Assembly (NCBI GenBank): GCA_001662425.1 | Contig: BDDC01000909.1 | Coordinates: 17,310 to 34,515 of the forward strand | DNA length: 17,206 nucleotides | Direction: 5' to 3' | From: Chlamydomonas sphaeroides | Taxonomy: Eukaryota; Chlorophyta; Chlorophyceae; Chlamydomonadales; Chlamydomonadaceae | In this document: positions 1 through 8,600 of the stretch, in pieces | Position numbering within the stretch: the stretch's first letter is position 1 | Layout of the letters: the number at the start of each line of letters is the position of its first letter | Notes under the pieces: generated by a model | Database searches by the model: none | What the model was told of the DNA's origin: nothing | What the model saw: the letters and a program-made list of their open reading frames with translations, nothing else | Made by a program: the position numbers and the translations under genes

Positions 1-122
1 AGCTGGCCGTAGCTAGGAGCCCGGCCCCTGCTAATCGCTTTCGGGGTGCTCCTCAGCCGTTGATGCAAATTGACTGGCACTCCCGACTGTCCTCTGTCCA
101 ACTGCCGCGATCCCTGGCCCAG
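1..122 (+). other. Intron tail upstream of the first visible kinase exon
   Basis: No convincing coding sequence is seen here. The stretch ends in a pyrimidine-containing acceptor (CCCTGGCCCAG at 112-122) that feeds the next exon in phase 1, where a missing G plus AC gives the Asp of the HRD loop. The earlier kinase exons (N-lobe, Gly-rich loop, catalytic Lys) therefore lie outside the window. Confidence 0.55.
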
Positions 123-1550
123 ACGTCAAGCCCGCCAACGTGCTGCTCAAGGCCTGCGTGCCCTCGCCCAGCGACCCTCGCGGCTTCACAGCCAAGCTCG
201 CGGACTTCGAGCTGGCGCTCGTGCTTGACAGGACGGCGATGGCCGGCGGCGCCCCGGCGGTGGGAGCGATGCCCGCGGGGTCGGGGCCGCAAGACGCAGC
301 GGCAGCTGGAGCAGACGAAGCCGGCGGCAGCAGCAGCGGCGCTTGGGGGCCGGCCGGCGTCATCCGGTACACGCTTCAAGACGAAGCTTGCGGCACGTGA
401 GTTGCTGCCGCGCCTGTCGCAAGCCTTTTCTCGAGCCACCAACAAGCTGTGGCGTTGCGGGCCGTGTGTGAAAGCAGCGGGCCGTACAGCCGGCGGTGTG
501 CACAGCTGACCGGGTGCAGCTGGCATACGGCATGTGTTTGTACAGAATTTTGTCACGGTAGACGGCCTGGCCGGGGCCAGGCAGCGGCACGTCGTCCCAG
601 GGCGGCCGCGCACGCGCCTGGTCCGGCTTCCCTATCGTGTTGCGCCTGTGATGAAGCTGGTGACCGCTCGCCTTGCCGCCCGCAACGTAGTGCGGATCAC
701 ATGGCCCCCGAGGCCAGCCGCGGCGGAGGTGGGTCCGCGCTCCGCTGGGAGCGCACCGGCCCCGGGCGTCGCGGGGGGAACAGCAGGGACGCGGGAGCCG
801 CCTGGCGGCTTGGCTCATGGCAGTGGTCGCCAACACACCGCCACCGCGCCGCTGCTCCGCACACCCGCAGGCGCGCGCATTACGGCAGCCATCGACATCT
901 ACAGGCAAGTGCTCAAACACACAACAGAGCCGTGGATGTCGTTGGCACGGCCATCGCCAGGGCCTGCATGCCGCCATGCGGCAGTGTCAGCACCCCGCAT
1001 CAACGCCCTTTTCCGCCCCTTGTCCGCTCCCTGTCGCAGCTTCGGGGTGCTGATGCTGGAGATGCTCACCGGCGGCCGGCGGCCGTTCGGCACGCTGCCG
1101 CCGGACCGCATCACGCGCCTCGTGCGGGCCGGCACGCGGCCCATCTTCCCGGCCTGGGCGCCCGAGCCCTACAGGTGCGGCCCCAGGCCCCTGCTGGGGG
1201 AGTGTGTGGCGGCATACATGCGTTGGGTCCTCTGCTCAGCGGCCGCTCGCGCTCGCTCTCGTGCCACCCGCAGGCTCCTGGCCGAGGCGTGCTGGGCCCA
1301 GAACCCGGCGCAGCGGCCCACAGCGGCGCAGCTGGTGGGCGCGCTGCGGCAGCAGCTGGCGGCGGCGCAGGCGTATGCCGGCACGCAGCACGCGCAGCAG
1401 CTGGCCACGAGCAGCTCGCGGCCTCGCTTCGGGGGCGGCTCGTTGAGCGGAGGCGGCCCCTCGTCTTCGTCTGGCACGCCAGGGCCGGGGGGCCAGGGCT
1501 ACCCTGCCTCCAGCCTGAGGCCTCGCAGCCGCAGCCGGCTGCTGCATTAG
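123..1550 (+). CDS. Protein kinase, C-terminal half (serine/threonine or TKL-like), 5' partial
   Basis: Phosphotransferase of the eukaryotic protein kinase superfamily; substrate unknown. Five exons join in phase: 123-396, 691-728, 871-904, 1040-1174 and 1274-1550 (stop TAG 1548-1550). The product shows DVKPANVLLK (catalytic loop; Lys two residues after Asp favours Ser/Thr specificity), LADFELALVLD (DFG position, here DFE), GTADHMAPEA (APE motif), AAIDIYSFGVLMLEMLTG (subdomain IX), and CWAQNPAQRPTAAQLV (subdomain XI with the invariant Arg). A Gln/Ala- and then Ser/Gly-rich tail follows, ending RLLH. No transmembrane segment is visible in this part. The IDIYSFGVLMLEM wording is typical of the large plant and algal TKL/Raf-like group, which is why I lean to TKL. 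The intron 905-1039 starts with GC (ACAG|GCAAGT). The activation segment carries an Ala/Gly-rich insertion. The kinase identity is firm; catalytic competence is uncertain because of DFE and the unseen N-lobe. Confidence 0.87.
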
Positions 1551-3800
1551 CCAGGCCACGCGTTGGGCATGGCGGCTTGGGCGGTCCTTGCCGCTGGCGC
1601 ACCCGAGGTTTGCACCGGCCTGCGGCTGTGAGGTGGGGCGCAGCGGCTGACGCTGCGCTGCGTGCTGAGCCCCATAGCGTTCATGCATGCTGCAAGTAGT
1701 GCGGGTCCGGTGCGGGTGTTGGGCGCACCACGCCGGCCCGCCCTGTGATTCAAGTTGCTTAATTTGCTGTGTTGTATTGTGTTTCGTCTTTACGGTCGTG
1801 TTTCTATCCACGTACGGCCCCTTGCACGGGTGCCGGGCCTTACAACACATGCTGCTTTAGCTGTCGCCGGGCTGCGGCCACGGTTCCATGCGTCACGAAA
1901 TGCCTTGCCTTTTGGCACATTCATGCCTTTGCCGACTTATCACAAGATACCGGGTGGGGGCTGCTGCTTCGCGGCCCCACACCTTTGTGCGAACTAGTTA
2001 TTGCTTTTATGCATGCCCAGCTAGGGCTGTCATCCTCTTGTGCCGCCGGGCAGCGCAACACGTGGGCCGCGAGCGCGCACACGTCCAGCGCTGCTGCGCG
2101 GCCCGCGCTGCTTGGCGGCTGCAATGGTTGCCTCTTACACTGCATGCACTGCGCGGGGGCTGCCGTGTGCCGAGCGCACGCCACGTCGTTGCAGATGAAC
2201 GCACGTTAAAGTATCGCATTAACCACTGCGCTATGCTATGCGTCGGCCTATGGGAATGGGTTTGCCGTACACGCCAATAAAGGCGGCGGGTCGTGCTGCC
2301 TCGCGGGGGAGTAGGCTATGCTTGCAGTCCACGACCGCGAGTGGGTCTTGTCTACGGTACATACCCAACCCGCAACGAAATGTGCTCGGATGCTGCTTGC
2401 TACTGTAGCCCGGCACGCAGCATTTCCGTGCGCGCGCGGGCGTCGGGGGTCTCACTGCGCTGCCAGCCGCCGTACGTCGCGTGCCGATGGCTTGGCTAGG
2501 ATGGAGTCAGCTAGGATGCAGTCGGCTGGACACTTGGCGGCACCAGCACAGGATCGCGTGGTGCGGTGTCGGTGGAGGAAGAGGTTGCACGCGTGTCTCG
2601 ACGCTCGGCGCTGCTTTGGGCCCGATGACCCTGCGGCGAAAGCAGGCGGCGGGGCGCGCTTGTGGCGGCAGGGCGTTGGCCAGCGCCGCCGCTGCTCAAT
2701 GCGGGTCGTGTCGCCCTGCGGCGCAACCGCTGTGGTCAGGTGCGCAGGCCGTGGCGAGGTTGGGAGCGCTGCGACGAGCTGCTCATTGCCCGTGCCGTGA
2801 GGCAGGCTGCATTGTCGTGGGGCTCAGCAGGCAGCTGCTGGCGCGAGTTGCGGGGGCGAGCTGTGCGGCGCAGGGCCGCAGGTGAGTTGATGGCCTGGCT
2901 GGGTGGCGATGTGCGTAGCGCGTCGCGGGAGCAGCGGCCTGCACGCGCAGTGCACCGCTGCGGGTTCAATTGATGGAGGAGGTGGCTGGGGGCTTTGCCC
3001 CCTCTGTCCCATTCCGGATGGGGATACTCGGTGCGCCTGCATTGCGGTGGGCGCCTGCGGCGCCACGGAAGGCGGTTCTGGGGAAGCAGCGCATTCAGCG
3101 GGGCAGGCCGGAAGGTTGCGGTTGCGTTGGGAGCACCGAGCGGAAAGGTGCTGCGGCGGTTGGTTCGCATTCAACCCATCCGAAGATTATCAGAAGTTAG
3201 TGGGCAGCTTTGTTCATGCATTGAGCATCCACCTGGCGCGGCCTGCTGCTCACAAGCTGCCAGGCTGCTGTCGCGTGCTGTCTGGGGCAGTAGGAGCGAG
3301 TCATAGGCTCCCGCGTACGTGGGGTGCAGGCATCTGCACGTGCGTGCGCGTGCTTACCCTTGGCTGCATCATCAACCCCAGCGACGACGCGTGATAAGGT
3401 CTGGCGAGCTCCCTGCAGGCTGCAGCGGGGGTGGGGAGGCGTAGTAGTGGTTTCGTGGGCTGCGCCTGCTCCGGCACCGGCTGTGACATTTAATCCACGC
3501 GGCTGTTGTAACGCTCAGCAGAGGATGGCAAGGGGCGCGTGTGCTTGTGGTATCTTGCCGCTAGGCCGACAGTCAGCCCGTGAGCGAAGCAGGCACAGGG
3601 GCAAGGCGTACTGGGGCCGTACAGCACCGCAGTTCCAAGGTTTCTTAGCTGTCGGGGAGCTCCGCGCGCCCTCTTTGACATCGCGTTATGTGATGAAGCT
3701 GGCAGGTGAGTGTCTGCTGCAGTGATAAGGGGAGATAGGGGCAGGGGAGAACGGAGGAATGGTCTTCGGGCCCCCTTGCGTCCTCCGAGCGCGGTAGGGG
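1551..3800. other. Intergenic region, no gene recognised
   Basis: This covers the 3' UTR of the kinase gene and about 2 kb with no recognisable protein. A T-rich tract at 1743-1810 may be in the 3' UTR. No TGTAA, the usual chlorophyte poly(A) signal, occurs on the plus strand between 1551 and 2600; one AATAAA lies at 2276-2281. Open frames exist on both strands (for example minus 3490-4026 and plus 2903-3394), but they have no family motif I recognise and could be GC-driven. A donor-like CTGGCAG|GTGAGTG near 3700-3715 follows an open plus frame, so a short unrecognised exon cannot be excluded. Confidence 0.5.
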
Positions 3801-3805
3801 CGTCA

Positions 3806-3815
3806 CCCACGTGGG
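3806..3815. promoter_or_regulatory. G-box palindrome CCCACGTGGG upstream of the bHLH gene
   Basis: A perfect 10-base palindrome with core CACGTG at 3808-3813, about 310 bases before the bHLH start codon. CACGTG is the classical site of bHLH and bZIP factors. Single CACGTG hexamers are expected by chance in GC-rich DNA and others occur in the window, so function is inferred only from position and from the extended palindrome. Confidence 0.3.
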
Positions 3816-3915
3816 CGTCCTCCGACCCTGAGGGGCCCATGGGTTTTGGGGCGTAGCCACCGCTGACAAGTTTCCCCTTGACATCCAGTTCATCCTCTAG
3901 TCGAAAGAGTGCTGC

Positions 3916-3921
3916 CACGTG
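3916..3921. promoter_or_regulatory. Second CACGTG box upstream of the bHLH gene
   Basis: Core CACGTG in the context GCCACGTGCA, about 200 bases before the start codon at 4123 and 108 bases after the CCCACGTGGG palindrome. It has the same caveat: a short motif with support from position only. Confidence 0.25.
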
Positions 3922-3940
3922 CAAGAGAGTGTGACTAAGC

Positions 3941-4135
3941 ATGGTTGGGTGCACAGAGTCTATGCATGCACTCTCACACACTGTGCATCCTTTGTTGCAT
4001 TTAACATTCCCTGCCCTTTTCCCCACTACTGGAGTACGCGACCGAGCAAAATATCAAAATATCGAACAAAACAGCCGCTTTTCATCACAATACTTGGGCC
4101 CCTTCTTATATCGTCTCATGCCATGGACGACATAG
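3941..4135 (+). other. Upstream ORF overlapping the bHLH start codon
   Basis: An ATG at 3941 opens a 64-codon frame that runs across the main start at 4123 in a different frame and stops at 4133-4135. A second in-frame ATG at 4118, five bases before the main ATG, gives the minimal version MPWTT plus stop. If the mRNA 5' end lies upstream of 3941, or even just upstream of 4118, initiation here would compete with the main ORF. The peptide resembles nothing I know. Confidence 0.3.
3960..4122 (+). promoter_or_regulatory. AT-rich promoter/5' UTR patch of the bHLH gene
   Basis: Base composition drops sharply from GC-rich to AT-rich just before the start codon, including AAAATATCAAAATATCGAAC near 4049-4068 and TTCTTATATCG at 4104-4114. 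This is the usual look of a core promoter or 5' UTR in a GC-rich algal genome. The TATA-like string lies only about 15 bases from the ATG, too close for a normal TATA box, so the transcription start cannot be fixed from sequence. Confidence 0.4.
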
Positions 4136-7100
4136 CAGATGACTTCTTCGAGGCCGCGCGGTTGGACGGGCCTGACTTGTTCCTTGGCCCAAGCGACATA
4201 GACAAGCTGCTCGGCGCGTTTGCGAATGGCGAGGACTGCGGACTGCTGGACACGGTTCCGCTTCAGGTAAACGCATTGAACGGTGCACGAATTGCTCTGC
4301 GCTGAATCTGATTGAACCCTCTCCGCGCAGCTGCAACCCCGCGACCCGCTTTTAAACAGTGGCCATGAGCTATCTAATACAGGGCACGCAGGAGGAAGCA
4401 CAAACTCGGCAGCGGCTGCGAGTCCGGCACTCCCCGACGTGCAGCTGCCGGGCTTCAGCGACATCGGTAACGGCAACGGAGACGCGTACAACACCGGAGA
4501 TGCATCAATGGCGCAGTCTGCGAAGGTAAAATTGAAACCCACAACCGCTGTGCTATTGAAACCCTAGTCGCCCGCGCTCCGCGCTGGCCTCAGTCCTTCG
4601 GCCACACACCTGAGGCCACACACGCACCCAGCGTGCCCCCGTCTTTGCCCACATGCCCGCATGCAGCAGCTGGAGCTCACGAACGGGGGCCACCTACTCC
4701 CCGCACCACAGCCCATACAGCCGCTCATGACCCCGCCGCAGCTACCTGCCGAGCTGCTGCTACCCGGCTTCTTCGCTTCTGGCGTGCTGCCGCCCGCCGC
4801 CGTGGCCGCCGTGCCGTCCAGCAACGGCTCCCAGGTGCCGGCTCAGGTCTTCGCCATGCCGCCTATGGCCATGATGCCGCCGCCGCCACCTTCGCAACAG
4901 CCCACGGCGGCGCCGTCGCCCTTCGACCTCAGCCGCTTCCTCGCCTTTGCGTCATCGCATCAAGGTGCGGCGCGGCTGTGAGGTGTGGGGTGTGGCGTGC
5001 GAGGCTGCAATGCTGCACCACCAACGACAACAAAGGCAAGAGTAGCATCGCGCCGCGTCTAGCCCTCGCCAGCTGCGCCGCTACGCCCCTCTGCCGCTGC
5101 CAGGCCCCAGGCGCGCCGCGCAGCCCGACCTCTGACACCGCTGCCGCACGCCCCTGCCCCCCGCCCGGTGGTGCCCGTTGGCGCCCGTTGGCGCCCGCCC
5201 GTTGGTGCCCGCCCGTTGGTGCCCGCAGCTGCGGCTGCTGCGGCTGCAACCAGCTCGGGCGGCGGCCGCCGGCCGTCGGCTTCCGGCTCGGGGCACCGGC
5301 AGAGCGGCTCGGGCGCGGGCGGCAGCGGCAACGTCAGCCACTCGTCCGTGGAAAAGCAGCGCAGGTGCGGGCTGCGGCTGTGGCTGCGGCTGCGGCTGCG
5401 GCTGCGGCTGCGGCTGCGGCTGCGGCTATGCAGTGCCAGGCGCATCTGGCTGCTGGGGTTCCGCCGATTCATTGACCCGCGACAAGCAGCGCCGGTGCCT
5501 TGGGGGCGGTGCGTACTGCGGCCGCGGTCCCTGCTGCGCGCTGCCCAGCACACACACGTCTGCTCACACAAGCTTTCGTGCGGCCCGCTACCCTCCGCTC
5601 GCTAGGGACCGGATCAACAACCTGATCGACGAGCTGCGAGACCTGGTGCCGCCGCAGCAACAGCCCGGCGGCGGCGGCGGCGAGGGCGAGGCGCGGCGGC
5701 CCAAGCACGTGGTGCTATCCGACACCATCACGCTGCTGCGGCAGCTGCAGAAGCAGGTGCGTTGGTGGTTGCGGTTGTGTCCGTGATGTGGGCAGCAAGG
5801 GCGGGACGGGACGGCACGCGCCCTGACGACGGCAATGGGGCCGGACAAGGCAAGGGCCGCAACGGCGGCCCGGGAAGGGCGACCGGCGCGCCCCCGGGTG
5901 GGGCAGCCCCGGAGCTTCGGCACGCTGCACGCCACAGCAACCCAGCGCAGCGCACTGCTAAGTGCTCGTGTCGTGTGCCCCCGCCGACATTGCTCATGCG
6001 GCTTGTGTGGCGACTCTGATTGTGTGCGTGCGTGTGTGACACTCGTCGCAGATCCAGTTCCTGGACATGGACGGCGCTGGCGCTGCGGCCGCAGCGGCGG
6101 CGGTGGGCCGCCTGGCAGGCGCCTCCGGGGGCTCGGGGCCGCACCCAGCCCTCGCTGGTGGCCAGGTCACCAACTCCGACTCGAGCAGGTGAGGGGTCGG
6201 GGGGCGACAGCTGGCGTGGCGCCTGAGGGGAGGCAGCAAGGATGGCGGCAAGGGGTGCTGCGCCAGCGGGAGGGAGGAGGCCGTTGCGGCTCGCGGTCCA
6301 CTGGGCGGGGGGCTGGGGTGGAGTCGTGTGGGGCTGTGGGATGCAGGGCGGCATGCTGCACCCGGTGCTGGGCTAGCGGCTGAGTGGGTGGGTGGCATCG
6401 GCGTGCGCGGAGCGCGGCGAGGGAGGCCGGGGGCTCGGCGGGTCGCCTCATCGCCTGACGTCAGCGCCCTGCAGCAGTCGGCTGAGCGTCTGCCCCGCTG
6501 CGCACCCTGCCCGCCCTGCCCGCAGCTTGGAAGACAAGGCGGCGGCACAGGAGGTGCGTAGGGCTTGGAAGGGCGGGGGTGCGCACCCTAGGGGCAGCTG
6601 CCCTTGCGGGGGCGGCGGGGATGTGGTTCGGGTGCGAATGCGCATGCCGGCCCCCCCGAGCCCACACGCGCTGCGTGCTGTGCCCGCTCGCCTGCCGCAG
6701 GCCGCCCCTCGCGAGAGCGTCAGTGTGGAGCTCGGGCCCGACTGCTACTACGTCCGGGTGCGGGGGAGGCAGGGAGCGGGGTTGCGGGAACTTTGGGACG
6801 AGGAGGCGTGCAGGCTTGCAGTGGGGGCCATGGGCCTGGGGAGGGCGTGCTTGGGCCTTGGGCTCGAATCCTGGTGCGCCCCGTGGCATGTGCTGGCGTG
6901 GGTGTGGCTCAGCGGCCCTGGAGGTCCAGGCGCCCGGCTGGCGCCTTCCGTACATTGCAAGTAGGGGGCATGGGCTGTGCAGCCCTCCCTCCCTCCCTCC
7001 CTCTGTTCCTAGCTTGCCCTGCCCCTCACCTCTTGCTGGCCCCCTGCACCTCCTCCAGGTGCGCTGCCACGACCGCAAGGGGCTGCTGTCCGACATCATG

Positions 7101-7534
7101 GCGGCGTTGCGGCAGCTGCCCGTCGAGGTGGGCCGGCCGGGGTTTGGGCTGTGCTGGGGACCAGGCGCCAAGCACAGCGCCGCACGCCCGTCGCGCCCAA
7201 AGCATGACGTCCACACCGCCCAACGCCGGGGCCGGCAGCCGGCAGGGGACGGCGGCAGGGTGGGCAAGCACCTTCCGACGGCATCGCGCCACCGGCGCCA
7301 GGCCAAAGCTCACACGCCTGCGCCATGTATGCCATGGTCGTGGCCCACCCCGCCGCCTTTTGTGTGCAGATCCGCACCGCCTCCATCACCACCACCCACG
7401 GCTGCGTTCGCGACGTGTTCGAGGTGAGCCCCGACGACCCCACCGCCACCAGCCCGCAGCAGCTGCAGGCGCTACTGAGCGCCGCGCTCTTCTCCGCGCC
7501 GCGGCTGGCCGCCGGCAAGCGCCACCGCGGCTAG
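4123..7534 (+). CDS. bHLH transcription factor with C-terminal ACT-like domain, complete
   Basis: Nuclear DNA-binding regulator. Ten exons join in phase: 4123-4266, 4331-4525, 4667-4964, 5229-5364, 5606-5756, 6052-6188, 6526-6553, 6701-6757, 7059-7127 and 7370-7534 (stop TAG), giving 459 residues. The start is the first ATG of the acidic N-terminus MDDIADDFFEAARL. Residues 49-245 are low-complexity (Pro, Ala, Gly, Ser). The basic region and helix 1 begin at about 250: HSSVEKQRRDRINNLIDEL, with His250, Glu254 and Arg258 at the 5/9/13 positions used by E-box/G-box-binding bHLH proteins. The loop is long and Gly-rich, and helix 2 is KHVVLSDTITLLRQLQKQIQFL (about 290-312). Residues 366-423 form an ACT-like domain, with CHDRKGLLSDIMAALRQL followed by ITTTHGCVRDVFEV. 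ACT-like domains in plant bHLH proteins mediate dimerisation; a ligand is not implied. Alternative acceptor: 4670 instead of 4667. Gene-specific identity is not recognised. Confidence 0.9.
5164..5228 (+). repeat. Short tandem repeat abutting the intron 3 acceptor
   Basis: Units CCCGTTGGCG (10 bases, twice, after a variant CCCGGTGGTG) and then CCCGCCCGTTGGTG (14 bases, twice) run directly into the acceptor CCCGCAG at 5222-5228. The repeat replaces the normal pyrimidine tract before exon 4 of the bHLH gene. Confidence 0.7.
5371..5430 (+). repeat. Hexanucleotide repeat (GCTGCG)10 in bHLH intron 4
   Basis: Ten consecutive six-base units, eight perfect GCTGCG, with GCTGTG as unit 2 and GCTATG as unit 10. 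It lies six bases after the donor of the intron that splits codon Arg258 in the DNA-binding basic region. A repeat of this kind is expected to vary in length between strains. Confidence 0.9.
6983..7003 (+). repeat. (CCCT)5 polypyrimidine microsatellite in bHLH intron 8
   Basis: Five CCCT units plus C within the 301-base intron 6758-7058. It lies 55 bases before the acceptor TCCTCCAG, so it may form part of an extended pyrimidine tract. Confidence 0.75.
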
Positions 7535-7710
7535 CGCCGCCGCGGCCGGTAGCCGGTGGCCGGGAGGTTGGCGGCGCGGGAGCGGCTGTGCTGCCAACTG
7601 TCAGTTGTCAGCCAAGCGCTGCAGTGCGGCCGGCGGCCGGTGCAGTCCTAAAGCTGGCACGGCGGGTGAGGCCGCTCCTGGAGGAGGCGTTGTTTGCGGC
7701 GGCGCCGGCA

Positions 7711-7939
7711 AGTGGATGCGGTTGAATGTTGCGCCCGGCTCTGAGCCATGAGTTGAGCGGCCGCACGGCCTGGGCCAGGCGGACGAGTGGACGAGCGGGG
7801 AAGAGGGCATGGCGGTGTCGGTCAACAGTGGGTGCGGTTAAATGTTCGGCCCAGATCCCAGCTACGGGTTTATCGGCCGCACGGCCTGGGGCAGGCGGAC
7901 GAGCGGAGGAGGTGGCATGGGGGCGTCGGTCGACGCAGG
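7711..7939 (+). repeat. Two-copy imperfect tandem repeat, period 116 bases
   Basis: Copy 1 runs from 7711 (AGTGGATGCGGTTGAATGTT) to 7826. Copy 2 runs from 7827 (AGTGGGTGCGGTTAAATGTT) to about 7939. The best conserved block is CGGCCGCACGGCCTGGG, followed by CAGGCGGACGAG in both copies; the middle is diverged. It is 180 bases after the bHLH stop codon, so it may lie in the 3' UTR. There is no coding continuity across the two copies. Confidence 0.75.
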
Positions 7940-8600
7940 AGCCGCTAGGGCTCGTTTGGATGTGCCGGCACGGAGCTACGGAGCAAGGCAGGGGGCGAAG
8001 CCGCGGAGCGGATCCGGTGGGCGATGCGCGCTCGCAGCGCTGCTGATGCTGGGAGCTGAGTGGCGCTGCGGCGGAGGCTTAAGCTTCGTTGTTGATAAAG
8101 GGCGGCCGCCGTGATGGCGGCGGGGAGTCGCTTACCGAACCCAGGCTGGGCGCGACGTGAGAGCGCGTAGAGCAGGTGACGGCGGCAGCCGGCCGGCGTG
8201 ATTCGCCGGGGGGCCGTCTGTAGCGGCCGGGTCTGTGCGCCTGTGTCGATAGATAGCCGTCAGGGCTTGAGCTTGGGCCTGGTTGTCGAGGAGGCACTCG
8301 AATGCACCATGGGGCCGTGGAAAGGGCCCAGCCATGTCGCTAGCCTAGTCGCACCGCCTTTGCTGGCGAGCAGTGAGTGGGACGTGGCTGAGCAGCCCGC
8401 ACGGGCGCTGCTGCATACCGGTGTGCTGTCAACTCGGCCTTGCGCCCGCCGCTGCATGGCGGCGGTGGCGGCAGTAATTGTAGCGACGGTGCCGCTGTGG
8501 GGAGCACAAGGACTGCGGAGGCGTTGTCCTTGTGGCGTGCTGCATGCGTGGGACCGAGCGTAGGGATGGCACGTGCGGCGGGAGCGCGAGCGGGCTTTAA

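Noticed and set aside
449..1699. Long plus-strand open frame overlapping the kinase
   Set aside because: It runs through kinase introns and the wrong frame of later exons; only the short DHMAPE segment belongs to the real gene. The rest is Arg/Ala/Gly-rich shadow.
2276..2281. AATAAA as poly(A) signal of the kinase gene
   Set aside because: It is more than 700 bases beyond the stop codon, and AATAAA is not the usual signal in green algae; a chance hexamer is as likely.
2662..3394. Several overlapping plus and minus frames in the intergenic region
   Set aside because: No motif, no consistent exon chain with splice phases and Arg/Ala/Cys-heavy composition; not reported as genes.
4633..5475. 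280-codon plus-strand frame within the bHLH gene
   Set aside because: It is out of frame with the exon carrying LELTNGGHLL and the bHLH basic region, and crosses intron 3; typical GC-driven shadow.
6858..6880. T-loop-like GGGCTCGAATCCTGG suggesting a tRNA
   Set aside because: No matching acceptor, D or anticodon stems around it; it is inside bHLH intron 8.
6461..7306. Long minus-strand frame over bHLH exons 7-9
   Set aside because: Antisense shadow with no motif. The plus strand gives a continuous ACT domain with consistent splice phases.
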